Shown: positions 46,401 to 55,038, counted from the first letter of the stretch. The stretch: 64,000 bases of DNA from Mucilaginibacter sp. 14171R-50 (GCF_010093045.1 NZ_CP048115.1:3348001-3412000); one strand, 5' to 3'. Numbers and translations are program-made. Notes: generated from the sequence alone by a model not told the origin.

Positions 46401-47353
46401 TTACGGTTGGTAAACAGGTTATTTACCTGGGCCAGAAAATCGTACCCCGTAGTTCCCTGTATGGGCCAAGGGGGCAACTCTTCCCCGGGCTCTAATATTT
46501 TTTCTACAACGATGTAAGTTTCGTCACCGGCCAGTTTACGCAGGCGCTGCAGATATTGTTCAGGATCATATAAACCATCAATATGGTCGATGCGAAGGCC
46601 TTGTATGATATCGTCTTTCAGCAGCGTTGCTATCAACCTGTGGAAATGGTCAAATACCTCGGGGTGCTGTATATTAATACAGATAAGGCCGTTAACTGTA
46701 AAAAAGCGCCTGAAATTGATAGTTTGGTCCGTTTCTTTCCAGCTACACAGCCTGTAGTACTGCTGGTCGGCAATGGCTTTGATTTTATCGGTCGTTAGTT
46801 TTTCCAGGTCGGTAACTGCAAGCCCGGCAGATGACGCTGTATTGATCGGCCACTTTTGATCCGCATAACTAAAATACATACCCTTTTCTTCAGCAATGAG
46901 CTTTAATTGGCCGTTTGTAATCACCGTGTCCAGGTCATCCCCTAAAAAGGGTACCATGATGGGGCCTTCAAAAAAGCTTCCATCTGCCAGGCTCTGGTCA
47001 AAGTAGTTGCGGTAAGGTGAAGATGGCCCGTTTTTTAGCAAGTCCATCAGCCATTTATTGTGGTGATGAAACGCCATATGGTTCGGCACTATATCCTGCA
47101 GCCAGCTGATGCCCAACTGCTTTAATTTACCGCTGATCGCTTTTAATTGTTCAAGTGTACCTATCTCGGGGTTTATCGTAAGCGGGTCTACACCATCATA
47201 ACCGTGGGTACTGCCCGGCACAGCGCTGAATATGGGGGAGGCATAAATTGTTTTTATACCCAATTCGGCTAAATAGGGGAGTATCTCCTCCAGATGTATA
47301 AATGTAAAATCTTTATGGAATTGAATACGATATGTTGAAACCGGGTTAAACAT
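43406..47353 (-). CDS. Fusion of malto-oligosyltrehalose synthase (TreY) and 4-alpha-glucanotransferase (MalQ)
   Basis: A 1315-residue two-enzyme protein. Residues about 1-790 are TreY (GH13): STYRIQFHKDFTF start, ASPIFSAVPGSTHGYDG, LRIDHIDGLYDP with the nucleophile Asp, VVEKILEPGEELP with the acid/base Glu, and STHDTKRGEDVRARL. TreY turns the reducing-end maltose unit of a glucan into a trehalosyl end. Residues about 818-1315 are MalQ (GH77): AGVLLHITSLPSKFGLGDFGP, LGDLPFYVSYDSADIWANP, LRLDHFRAFSAYW, FVAEDLGEI and GTHDNNTTLGW. MalQ transfers glucan segments, and could lengthen short glucans for TreY. Both active sites look intact. The start overlaps the treZ stop by 8 bases. Confidence 0.93.
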   Translation of the reverse strand: MFNPVSTYRIQFHKDFTFIHLEEILPYLAELGIKTIYASPIFSAVPGSTHGYDGVDPLTINPEIGTLEQLKAISGKLKQLGISWLQDIVPNHMAFHHHNKWLMDLLKNGPSSPYRNYFDQSLADGSFFEGPIMVPFLGDDLDTVITNGQLKLIAEEKGMYFSYADQKWPINTASSAGLAVTDLEKLTTDKIKAIADQQYYRLCSWKETDQTINFRRFFTVNGLICINIQHPEVFDHFHRLIATLLKDDIIQGLRIDHIDGLYDPEQYLQRLRKLAGDETYIVVEKILEPGEELPPWPIQGTTGYDFLAQVNNLFTNRKSEKAFTRFYQDLTGKNKPVHEQIREKKELILTTHMNGELENLTNFYLTLKLGEQQDREAVKQAISELLINFPVYRFYGNSWPLSGGEMEQVDQILQEAKNNTVQLFKLDAGDDYNQRALKFYQRCMQFSGPLMAKGVEDTLMYTYNRFIDHNEVGDSPDVFGLPVDEFHTLMLQRQLQWPLALNATSTHDTKRGEDVRARLNVLTALSDEWLSKITEWQGLNADIKQKGAPDKNDEYFIYQTLIGTYPMPGEDNGNFITRLEEYLEKTLREAKRHSNWAEPNEEYENGVKAFVSSLLDTSRSFWKSFTGFHQKVSELGIINSLGQVTLKLTCPGVPDIYQGCELWDLSMVDPDNRRPVDYKKRQQFLGKNLKNFKNFQEKEVDGQSKSWLLQKLLKLRSALPQLFEKGDYLPLTVSGKHAEGAIAFARIYDEEWVVTIVPIRPQTDWSHTYIHIPYEAPVLAKNILTGKTSVLSGKTQIQNVLDELPVAVLHLGKSTNKRSAGVLLHITSLPSKFGLGDFGPAAKEFAHLLKKGCQRYWQILPLNAVSAADAYSPYSSTSSQAGNVLLISPDVLAEDGLLTANDLRQHAQQDIDLVEFEKAQQTKDQLLDIAWEVYRAHPPELLENGFRSFCRNENYWLNDFALYSVLKELYNQAPWHTWPEQYKNRDNAALTKIVKDEAVKIEKVKWLQFIFTRQWLKLKELCNKLDIKILGDLPFYVSYDSADIWANPEIFNLDENLKMISVSGVPPDYFNQNGQRWGTPVYNWQKLKEQGYKWWIDRIAKNLKWYDTLRLDHFRAFSAYWDVPADEETAINGKWLDGPGSDFFKTINKTFTDLPFVAEDLGEIDEPVYALKDQFCLPGMKVLQFAFGHDIAKSGYAPHHHTPNNFVYTGTHDNNTTLGWLQNDADKITFKTLKKYTGIKANKKNICKTLIRAAFSSVCDTAIIPMQDWLNLPEDARMNTPAGTAGNWAWKLTGDSFDNIPIRKMKDWAVMFDRI

Positions 47354-49142
47354 GGTTATTGATATAAATTATTATCGACTCTGGTTGAAGCATGTTTGGG
47401 GCCTGGTCATCCCCGTGGGAATTCAGAACAACCGTCAGATCGGTGGCGGGCCTGTCAAACGGTTGCTCGTGCTTTGAGAAGTTCAGGAAGCAATAAACAT
47501 GGTTATTGCCCTCCCACCGGTGCAATTGCAAGGTTTGTTGTTCTTCGTTAAAGCTTACGGATAAGTTATCGCGGTTAAGACTGCGCAACGCGGCAAGCTC
47601 CTTACGAAGCCTTATGAGTTTTTTATAGTAATGAAGCATGGCTTGCTGTTGCGTGTTGCCCTGGCTTTGCCAATTTAGCTTCGATCTTTCAAATGTATCG
47701 ACCGCCTGCGGATCTGGTGTTTCCCCTTCCGAATGGAACGATTTAAATTCGTCCCGGCGCCCTTGTCTTACTGCTTCAACAAGCTGCTCATCAGTATGGC
47801 TTACAAAATATAAAAACGGGTTTTTCTCGCCATATTCCTCACCCATAAAAAGCATTGGCAAGTAAGGGCTTACCATTACCGCCGCTGCCATTAGTTTTTG
47901 CATTTCGAAACTGAACAGTATGCTGCTGCGTTCGCCAAGCATGCGGTTGCCTACATGATCGTGGTTTTGAGAAAATACTACAAATTGCTCGCCGGGGTTA
48001 TCTGTTTTAACGCCAAAGGTTTTTTGTCGGCCCGAGGAATAAATGCCGTCATAGACATACGCGTCGCGATAGGCTTTGGCCAGGTGCTTTACACCTTTAA
48101 AATCCGAGTAATAGCCATTTCGTTCTTCGCCCGCTGTTACGCGCAGGGCGTGGTGAAATTCGTCTATCCACTGCGCATCCATACCATACCCATTTTTATT
48201 TACCGGGTTGATGAACCGGTTATCATTAAGGTCGAACTCAATGATAAGGTAATGCGTACGTCCCGTTTCGGCCATGAGTGCGTCTACCGCCTCGCGGATC
48301 TCCTGCAATATATGTTTCGGACCAAAGTCTTTTATGGCATGCACAGCATCCAAACGCAAGGCATCAATTCTAAAATCGCGGAACCACATTAACGCGTTCT
48401 GCACAAAATACCGCCGCACTTCATCACTTCCGGCATCGTCAAAATTGATCGCATCGCCCCAGGGGGTGTTGTACTTCCCTGTAAAATAGGGGCCAAACTC
48501 GTTAAAGTAATTTCCTTCGGGGCCAATGTGGTTATACACTACATCTAAAATAACGGCAAGCCCATGCTTATGGCAGGCATCCACCAGCTTCATTAAACCT
48601 TCGGCACCCCCATATGAATTTTGCACCGCGTAAGGGAACGCCCCGTCATAACCCCAGTTGCGTTCGCCGGGAAACTGGGCAACCGGCATGATCTCGATAG
48701 CGGTTACGCCCAGCTCTTTTAAATATTCCAGTTTGGTTTCAATGCCGTCAAATGTGCCGGCGGCACTAAAAGTGCCCGTATGCAATTCATAAATAATGTA
48801 CTCTTTTAGCGGGACGGCAGGCGAATGGCCGGCCTTCCATTCAAAGCTGTTAAGATCGATAGCCTGCGATGGCCCGTGAACACCATCGGGTTGCGATTTG
48901 GAGGCAGGATCGGGCAGTAACTTTTCGCCGTTTAACCGAACCTGGTAACGGCCGTGTGGTTTTAGCCGATCAGTGATTATCGTCCAATAACCTTTTTCTC
49001 GTTTTGTTAAATCAAGTTCGCCGCCATCTTCAAAAACGATAGCAGCGCTATAGGCTTTTGGCGCCCAAAGCAAGAAAGCCGCCCTGCCATCCGTTAAGAA
49101 GCTGACACCCGGCATTAACTCCGGTTTATCTACGTTATTCAT
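47346..49142 (-). CDS. treZ: Malto-oligosyltrehalose trehalohydrolase
   Basis: A 598-residue GH13 enzyme that cuts free trehalose from the trehalosyl-capped glucans made by TreY. I chose the ATG at 49142 (MNNVDKPELMPGVSF), which overlaps the glgX stop by 8 bases; the frame continues to 49187 but those 15 residues lie inside glgX. N-terminal E-set/CBM48-like domain (about 15-95, RAAFLLWAPKAYSAAIVF), then the barrel with GYDGAFPYAVQNSYGG, the nucleophile Asp in IDALRLDAVHAI, the acid/base Glu in IIEFDLNDNRF (relatives often have AEND here) and the third acid in SQNHDHVGNR. A C-terminal beta domain ends the protein. Confidence 0.93.
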   Translation of the reverse strand: MNNVDKPELMPGVSFLTDGRAAFLLWAPKAYSAAIVFEDGGELDLTKREKGYWTIITDRLKPHGRYQVRLNGEKLLPDPASKSQPDGVHGPSQAIDLNSFEWKAGHSPAVPLKEYIIYELHTGTFSAAGTFDGIETKLEYLKELGVTAIEIMPVAQFPGERNWGYDGAFPYAVQNSYGGAEGLMKLVDACHKHGLAVILDVVYNHIGPEGNYFNEFGPYFTGKYNTPWGDAINFDDAGSDEVRRYFVQNALMWFRDFRIDALRLDAVHAIKDFGPKHILQEIREAVDALMAETGRTHYLIIEFDLNDNRFINPVNKNGYGMDAQWIDEFHHALRVTAGEERNGYYSDFKGVKHLAKAYRDAYVYDGIYSSGRQKTFGVKTDNPGEQFVVFSQNHDHVGNRMLGERSSILFSFEMQKLMAAAVMVSPYLPMLFMGEEYGEKNPFLYFVSHTDEQLVEAVRQGRRDEFKSFHSEGETPDPQAVDTFERSKLNWQSQGNTQQQAMLHYYKKLIRLRKELAALRSLNRDNLSVSFNEEQQTLQLHRWEGNNHVYCFLNFSKHEQPFDRPATDLTVVLNSHGDDQAPNMLQPESIIIYINNHV

Positions 49143-51264
49143 TAAAAAGTTTGTTACGCAATACCACCACTGATCTCCCTTCAACACTTATCTTTTCATC
49201 CTTGTTTAGGGTTTGCTCCAACACTTCGTCATTGTTCGTGTCCAAAACTATTTGCCAGGTTTTATGGGCCAATACCCCGGGTAAGGTGTACTCTATGGCT
49301 TCGTGATGGGCGTTAAACATGATATAAAAATTATCATCTTTAATGTGTTCGCCATAGGCATCTATCGAATGCAGGCCCAGTCCGTTCAAATAAATGCCAA
49401 GCGAGCGGGCAAAGTCGTGGTCCCAGTTATGATCTTCCATTTCGCCACCCTCTGGCAAAAACCACGCAATATCTTCGGGGCCTTTGCCTTTAACGGGTTT
49501 ACCCCTAAACCACTGGCGCCTTCTGAACACGGGGTGATTTTTGCGCAGGGCTATGAGCCTTTGCGTAAACGCCAGCAGGCTTTCGTCGGCTTCTGCCCAG
49601 TTAAGCCACGAAATCTCGTTATCCTGGCAATAAGCATTATTATTTCCGTGTTGGGTACGGCCAAACTCATCGCCGGCAACCAGCATAGGCACCCCCTGCG
49701 ATAAAAACAAGGTGGTAAGCAAGTTGCGTTTTTGGCGGTTGCGCAATCTGATAACTTCCTGGTCATCTGTGGGCCCTTCGGCACCGCAGTTCCACGATCG
49801 GTTATGGCTTTCACCATCGTTGTTGTCCTCACCGTTTGCCTCGTTATGTTTTTCGTTGTACGATACCAGGTCATTCAGTGTAAAACCATCGTGTGCCGTC
49901 ACAAAATTGATGCTTGCGGTAGGCTTACGGTAATCGTCCTGGTAAAGATCGGGGCTGCCGGTAAAGCGCTGGCCAAACTCGCCCAGCATGCTATCTGCAC
50001 CTATCCAGTAATCGCGGATGCAATCACGGAATTTGCCGTTCCACTCGCCCCAACCCGCCGGAAAGTTGCCCACCTGGTAACCACCTTCGCCAATATCCCA
50101 GGGTTCTGCTATTAATTTTACCTGCGAAATGATCGGGTCCTGGTAAATGATGTCAAAAAAGCCGCTCAGCCGGTTTACCTCATGCAGTTCGCGGGCAAGT
50201 GTTGCGGCAAGGTCAAACCTAAAGCCGTCTATATGCATTTCTGTGATCCAGTAACGCAGGCTATCCATAATATAGCGCAGCACATTGGGCAGCATTGCAT
50301 TTAAGGTGTTGCCTGTGCCTGTGTAATCTTTATAATAGCGTTTATCATCATCAACCAGCCGGTAGTAAGATGAATTATCTATGCCTTTTAAGGACAGTGT
50401 AGGGCCCATATGGTTACCTTCGCCGGTGTGGTTGTACACAACATCCAGAATAACCTCAATACCGGCTTTATGCAGCTCTTTTACCATCTGTTTAAATTCC
50501 TGCACCTGCAATCCGTTTTCTACTTTGCCGGCATAGCGTATATCGGGCGCAAAAAAACCTACAGTGTTATAGCCCCAATAATTGGTTAGTCCTTTTTCAA
50601 CCAGGTGCCTGTCGGCTACAAAGTGATGCACCGGCATCAGCTCAATGGCTGTAACTCCCAGTTGGGTTAAGTATTTTATGCAAGCCGGGTGGCCTATTGC
50701 GGCATAGGTGCCCCTGATCTCGTCAGGAATGTCGGGGTGTTGCTGTGTAAACCCTTTTACGTGCGTTTCGTATATGATGGTTTGATGGTAAGGTGTGCGC
50801 GGCGGCTGGTCGTCGCCCCAGTCGAACGCCTGGTCGACCACAACTGCTTTCGGAATAAAGGGTGCACTGTCTGATTCGCTAAAACTCAGGTCTTCGGCCT
50901 CATGGCCAAGTTCGTATCCAAAAAGCGAATCGTGCCAGTTTATGGTACCTGATATGGCTTTGGCGTACGGGTCTATAAGCACTTTATTGGCGTTAAACCT
51001 GTGCCCGTTCTGTGGCTCGTAGGGGCCATGCACCCGGTACCCGTAAAGTTGCCCGGGGGCAATATCAGGCAGGTAACAATGCCAAACCTGGTGTGTACGC
51101 TCGGTAAGCGTTATACGCACTTCGGGGTCTTTTCGTTCGTCATCTGCATCAAACAGGCAAAGTTCAACACCAGTGGCGTTATCGGCATACAGCGCAAAAT
51201 TTACGCCTTTGCCATTATATGTTGCGCCAAGTGGGTATGGCTTTCCGGGATAAATCTTTTTCAT
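49135..51264 (-). CDS. glgX: Glycogen debranching enzyme GlgX (isoamylase type)
   Basis: A 709-residue GH13 isoamylase-type enzyme that removes alpha-1,6 branches from glycogen, making linear chains for TreY. N-terminal CBM48 domain (about 10-110, PLGATYNGKGVNFALYADNATGVELCLFD), barrel with VIYETHVKGFT-like IIYETHVKGFTQQHPD, WGYNTVGFFAPD, DVVYNHTGEG, the nucleophile Asp in IDGFRFDLAATLAR, acid/base Glu in KLIAEPWDIG, and third acid in TAHDGFTLNDLVSYNEKHNEANGE. First gene of the glgX-treZ-treY/malQ operon. It is divergent from the receiver gene at 51376, so a shared control region lies between. Confidence 0.94.
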   Translation of the reverse strand: MKKIYPGKPYPLGATYNGKGVNFALYADNATGVELCLFDADDERKDPEVRITLTERTHQVWHCYLPDIAPGQLYGYRVHGPYEPQNGHRFNANKVLIDPYAKAISGTINWHDSLFGYELGHEAEDLSFSESDSAPFIPKAVVVDQAFDWGDDQPPRTPYHQTIIYETHVKGFTQQHPDIPDEIRGTYAAIGHPACIKYLTQLGVTAIELMPVHHFVADRHLVEKGLTNYWGYNTVGFFAPDIRYAGKVENGLQVQEFKQMVKELHKAGIEVILDVVYNHTGEGNHMGPTLSLKGIDNSSYYRLVDDDKRYYKDYTGTGNTLNAMLPNVLRYIMDSLRYWITEMHIDGFRFDLAATLARELHEVNRLSGFFDIIYQDPIISQVKLIAEPWDIGEGGYQVGNFPAGWGEWNGKFRDCIRDYWIGADSMLGEFGQRFTGSPDLYQDDYRKPTASINFVTAHDGFTLNDLVSYNEKHNEANGEDNNDGESHNRSWNCGAEGPTDDQEVIRLRNRQKRNLLTTLFLSQGVPMLVAGDEFGRTQHGNNNAYCQDNEISWLNWAEADESLLAFTQRLIALRKNHPVFRRRQWFRGKPVKGKGPEDIAWFLPEGGEMEDHNWDHDFARSLGIYLNGLGLHSIDAYGEHIKDDNFYIMFNAHHEAIEYTLPGVLAHKTWQIVLDTNNDEVLEQTLNKDEKISVEGRSVVVLRNKLFNE

Positions 51265-51375
51265 GCAGTTAGGAATTAAAATACCGTTAAAATGTTTTAG
51301 TAATTTAAAATTATCGTTATATGAAAATTATAAAACCAGTGCGCTGTTTAAATGTTATATAATAAACCACGCTTT
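51265..51375. promoter_or_regulatory. Divergent promoter region, glgX operon and receiver/GH15/MscS genes
   Basis: About 111 AT-rich bases between the divergent glgX and the receiver-domain gene. It must carry promoters in both directions, but no clear -33/-7 pair or palindrome was recognised. Confidence 0.5.
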
Positions 51376-51750
51376 ATGACCACCAATATTCTTTTAGTGA
51401 GCAATGATGCCTGTACAATAGATCTGTTTAAGGATTGCTGTTCTCAACTGGCTGTAAAGGGTGTAACACGGCAATCATCACAAGGTTTGTTAAACACGCT
51501 TTATAAGCATACGCCCGACCTGGTAATTATTGATTTTATATTAGAGGACGGTAACGGCGGAAGCTTATGCCATCAAATTAAATGCGATAAATATTTACAT
51601 AGCCTGCCGGTAGCGCTACTAACAGAATATGATGATTTACAGCGTTTTGCACCAAAATTTGGCTGTACACATCTTTTAAACAAACCCCTAAGTTTAAATG
51701 ATATGACTTTATTAATTGCTATGCTATCAGAAACAGCAAATGCAGAATAA
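51376..51750 (+). CDS. Single-domain response regulator receiver protein
   Basis: A 124-residue receiver domain without an output domain. I chose the ATG at 51376 (MTTNILLVSND), the usual start position for the first strand; an ATG at 51352 is eight codons upstream. The phosphoacceptor Asp is in LVIIDFILEDGNGG, the conserved Lys in LLNKPLSLNDM. One of the acidic residues of the N-terminal pair is replaced (NDACTIDL, where DD or DE is typical), so magnesium binding may be weakened. It may work with the PAS kinase at 42288-43346 or by protein contact. Confidence 0.86.
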   Translation: MTTNILLVSNDACTIDLFKDCCSQLAVKGVTRQSSQGLLNTLYKHTPDLVIIDFILEDGNGGSLCHQIKCDKYLHSLPVALLTEYDDLQRFAPKFGCTHLLNKPLSLNDMTLLIAMLSETANAE

Positions 51751-51810
51751 TTTCAGGTTTTGTTAACAATTACAAATTATAGTTGTTGGTATGTTAATTT
51801 AAATTGATTA

Positions 51811-53598
51811 ATGGAAACACATACCTATAAAACCGGCATAATTGGCAATTGTGCATTTTTAGCCCATATTAATACAGATACCAACATCCAATGGATGTGC
51901 TGGCCCCGTTTTGACAGCCCCTTTATATTCGGAAGTTTGCTTGACGAGCATAAGGGCGGCGAATTTTCTGTTAAGCCTTTGGGCGAGTTTACATCAAGGC
52001 AATATTACCTGGAAAACACCAACGTTTTGTGTACAGAAATTACCTGCGCCAACGGCAAATACAGGGTAACGGATTTTGCACCGAGGTTCCGGAAAAACGA
52101 ACGGTACTACAAACCGCTAATATTGGTGCGGAAGATAGAAGTGCTGGAGGGTAACCCCAGGGTGCGCGTAAAATGCGAACCGGTTTGCGATTATGGCCGT
52201 AATAAATGGGACCAGCTGCTTGGCAGCGACTCGATAGAATTTACCGGTTGCGATGAACGCATGACGCTTACTTCGAACATCCCGCTTACCTACCTTGCCG
52301 AGGCATCGTACTTTTCGCTTAACGAAACCAAATACCTGCTGTTGAACTATGGGGCCGAGATAGATGAATCGCTTTCAGGCATTGCAGAAAAATACTTGCG
52401 GCAAACGGTTGAGTATTGGCGCTTATGGATCAAGCATTCTTCTATAGCGGGGTTTTACCAGCCTTACGTTATCCGCGCCGCCCTTGCCCTTAAAATACAC
52501 CAGTACGAGGACACGGGCGCTGTAATTGCGGCAAGCACCAGCAGTTTGCCGGAGTCGCCGGGAAGCGGGCGCAACTGGGATTACCGGTACTGCTGGCTGC
52601 GCGATACCTACTACGTGCTTACATCGTTAAACCATATAGGGCATTTTGAAGAAATGGAGCGTTACTTTAGTTATATAACCGATATTTCTTTCGGGGAAAA
52701 AGACAGCTTCAGGTACCAGCCACTATACGGTATTGCAGGCAATAAGGACCTCACCGAAACCATAATGGAACATCTGGATGGTTATATGGGGAATAAACCG
52801 GTGCGCATTGGCAACCAGGCATCAGAGCATATTCAGAACGACATTTACGGCCAGGTGCTGGTTTCGCTTTTGCCGCTTTACACCGATCACCGTTTTGTTT
52901 TTAGCGAGCGCAAAGACTCTGATAAATGGATCTTATTCATCCTTAATAAAATAGAACGTACCATAGATGAAAAGGACGCCGGTATCTGGGAATTCAGAAA
53001 TATAGCACATATACATTGCTACAGCAACCTTTTTCAATGGGCGGGATGTTGTGCGGCCGAGAAAATAGCGCTGACCATTAATAATGATGAATTGGTAGAA
53101 AAAGCGCGGCGATTAAAAGACAAGGCCGCGGCGCATATAGAAAGTTGTTACGATGAAGAACGGAAGGTTTACACACATGCTGTGGGCAGCCCTTACCTTG
53201 ATGCAAGCACACTACAGCTTATCATGATGAATTACCTCGATCCGGCATCGCAGCGGGCTAAAGATCATTTGATAGCCCTGGAAAAGGAGCTTAAGACCGA
53301 AGGAGGTCTTTTTTACCGGTATATACACAGCGACGACTTTGGCAAACCTAAAACTACTTTCCTGATCTGTGCTTTCTGGTATGTAGAAGCGCTTGCCTGT
53401 GTTGGCAGGATTGATGATGCGATCAAAGAGTTTGAAAAATTGATGAAATATTGCAACCATTTGCTGCTGTTCAGCGAAGATGTTGACGAGGCAACAGGAA
53501 GCCAGTGGGGTAACTTCCCCCAGGCTTACAGCCATGTGGGGCTCATGAACGCGGCTTACAGGATTGCGATGAAACTTGACCGACCGATATTTTTGTAA
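51811..53598 (+). CDS. GH15 family glucoamylase or trehalase
   Basis: A 595-residue GH15 enzyme. The N-terminal beta-sandwich (about 1-200) starts with the typical GIIGNCAFLAHINTDTNIQWMCWPRFDSPFIF. The (alpha/alpha)6 barrel (about 215-590) has SLPESPGSGRNWDYRYCWLRDTYYVL, IGNQASEHIQNDIYGQVL and NEA-like LMNAAYRIAMK. The catalytic Glu pair of this family is expected around the barrel but I did not fix both residues. No signal peptide, so it is cytoplasmic. GH15 includes trehalases and glucan alpha-glucosidases; next to the trehalose operon, trehalose breakdown or trimming of glucan are both plausible. Its stop overlaps the MscS start by one base (TAATG). Confidence 0.9.
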   Translation: METHTYKTGIIGNCAFLAHINTDTNIQWMCWPRFDSPFIFGSLLDEHKGGEFSVKPLGEFTSRQYYLENTNVLCTEITCANGKYRVTDFAPRFRKNERYYKPLILVRKIEVLEGNPRVRVKCEPVCDYGRNKWDQLLGSDSIEFTGCDERMTLTSNIPLTYLAEASYFSLNETKYLLLNYGAEIDESLSGIAEKYLRQTVEYWRLWIKHSSIAGFYQPYVIRAALALKIHQYEDTGAVIAASTSSLPESPGSGRNWDYRYCWLRDTYYVLTSLNHIGHFEEMERYFSYITDISFGEKDSFRYQPLYGIAGNKDLTETIMEHLDGYMGNKPVRIGNQASEHIQNDIYGQVLVSLLPLYTDHRFVFSERKDSDKWILFILNKIERTIDEKDAGIWEFRNIAHIHCYSNLFQWAGCCAAEKIALTINNDELVEKARRLKDKAAAHIESCYDEERKVYTHAVGSPYLDASTLQLIMMNYLDPASQRAKDHLIALEKELKTEGGLFYRYIHSDDFGKPKTTFLICAFWYVEALACVGRIDDAIKEFEKLMKYCNHLLLFSEDVDEATGSQWGNFPQAYSHVGLMNAAYRIAMKLDRPIFL

Positions 53599-54707
53599 TG
53601 GAAAAACAAATAAATATATGGGCAAAACAACTGCCGCCATGGCTGTGGAACCTGGCGATCATTGCTTTTGTGCTGCTTATTGGTTTTATAATCAAGGTAT
53701 TTATTAAACTGCTGTTAAATTATTACAAGAATAAAAAGGAAGCGGAGTACTCTTTCTTCAGGTCGGTGGTAACCCATTTAAGCCGGCCTTTGAACCACTT
53801 TATACCACTTTTTGTAGCAAATATCCTGTTACCCTTTGTGGCTTTAAAAGACGCTTATGATAACGATGTAAGGCGGTGGCTCGGTATAGCGCTGCTCGTA
53901 TCGTTTGCAAGTATTTTGATGAACGCTATTAAGGTACTTGAAGATTATGTGTACTATAAATACGATTTTAACAAAACGGATAACCTTAGGGAGCGTAAAG
54001 TACGCACTCAGCTGCAGTTTGTAAGAAAGGTTTCTACGGTGCTCATCATTGTAATAACACTGTCGCTCATTCTGCTAAGTTTTGACGGTGTACGAAAGCT
54101 TGGGGCCGGGCTGCTCACCGGGGTAGGTATAGGCGGTATTATTATAGGTTTTGCCGCCCAGAAATCCTTAGGCAACCTTTTGGCGGGTTTCCAGATAGCG
54201 TTTACACAGCCTATACGTATTGACGATGTGCTGGTGGTTGAGGGCGAATGGGGCAGGGTAGAGGAGATAACACTTACTTACGTGGTATTAAATATCTGGG
54301 ATCAGCGCAGGCTGATACTGCCTATAAATTACTTCATCGAAAAGCCGTTTCAGAACTGGACGCGGACAACCTCTGAACTGTTAGGTACAGTTTTTTTATA
54401 TGTTGATTATAATGTACCCGCCGAGCCGCTCAGGGCAGAGTTAACCCGGTTGCTTAATGAAACGCCGCTGTGGGATAAACGCCTGGGCATATTACAAGTA
54501 ACAGATGTAAAGGAAACAACTGTTGAAGTGCGGATGTTGGTGAGCGCGCACAATTCATCGAAAGCGTTCGATCTGAGATGTTATATTCGCGAAAACATGC
54601 TGAAGTATCTGCAGGAAAACTATCCTTCCAGCTTACCAAGGATACGGGTTACGACCGAAAATAACAACGGGCAGGATGATTTCCCGCCCGTTAAATTACA
54701 AGAATAA
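53598..54707 (+). CDS. MscS-family mechanosensitive ion channel
   Basis: A 369-residue inner-membrane channel that opens on hypo-osmotic shock to release solutes. Membrane segments occupy roughly 15-40, 70-90, 100-125 and 145-165. The pore-lining helix (about 172-205) has the Gly/Ala-rich GLLTGVGIGGIIIGFAAQKSLGNLLAG. A cytoplasmic MscS beta domain follows, with VVEGEWGRVEEITLTYVVLNIWDQRRLILPINYF. Translation is coupled to the GH15 gene by a one-base overlap, which ties the channel to the trehalose/glycogen genes and hence to osmotic balance. Confidence 0.94.
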   Translation: MEKQINIWAKQLPPWLWNLAIIAFVLLIGFIIKVFIKLLLNYYKNKKEAEYSFFRSVVTHLSRPLNHFIPLFVANILLPFVALKDAYDNDVRRWLGIALLVSFASILMNAIKVLEDYVYYKYDFNKTDNLRERKVRTQLQFVRKVSTVLIIVITLSLILLSFDGVRKLGAGLLTGVGIGGIIIGFAAQKSLGNLLAGFQIAFTQPIRIDDVLVVEGEWGRVEEITLTYVVLNIWDQRRLILPINYFIEKPFQNWTRTTSELLGTVFLYVDYNVPAEPLRAELTRLLNETPLWDKRLGILQVTDVKETTVEVRMLVSAHNSSKAFDLRCYIRENMLKYLQENYPSSLPRIRVTTENNNGQDDFPPVKLQE

Positions 54708-54734
54708 CTGAGAACTGGTCTGATGAACGCACAC

Positions 54735-54989
54735 TTAGTGCTTCATGGTGTCCGGGCGCTGTGGCTGGGGTGCACCGTTAACAGTATCCTGCGGCGTAGC
54801 AGTGGAGTCGCCAACGGTACCCGCACCTGCAGCACCTGTACCTGAACCAGGCGCGCCGGTTCCGTCGTTTAAACCTGTGGTAGTGTCAGACATTGTAGAG
54901 GTCGTATCGGTACTGGTACTTCCGTTCCCTTTACAAGCGCTTAAAACTGTACATACAGAGAGTACAGCTATCACAAATAATTTTTTCAT
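54735..54989 (-). CDS. Small Thr/Ser/Gly/Pro-rich lipoprotein
   Basis: An 84-residue lipoprotein. I chose the ATG at 54989 (MKKLFVIAVLSVC), which gives a clean signal peptide with LSAC lipobox (Cys19) and KGNGS after it. The upstream part of the frame to 55103 is not signal-like and is left out. The mature part is a low-complexity, mostly disordered region (STDTTSTMSDTTTG, GAPGSGTGAAGAGT) ending in PQRPDTMKH. A similar small lipoprotein lies at 63434-63685. Function unknown; these may be abundant surface or spacer proteins. Confidence 0.8.
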   Translation of the reverse strand: MKKLFVIAVLSVCTVLSACKGNGSTSTDTTSTMSDTTTGLNDGTGAPGSGTGAAGAGTVGDSTATPQDTVNGAPQPQRPDTMKH

Positions 54990-55038
54990 AATATTTTGTT
55001 TTAATATTAGTATGCAGGCATCCCTGCAAAATTTATTA

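Noticed and set aside
47898..48392. 164-codon open frame on the plus strand
   Set aside because: It runs antisense to treZ, whose frame has full GH13 motifs. The translated sequence has no recognisable domain.
49303..49704. 133-codon open frame on the plus strand
   Set aside because: It is antisense to the glgX C-terminal region; a shadow frame.
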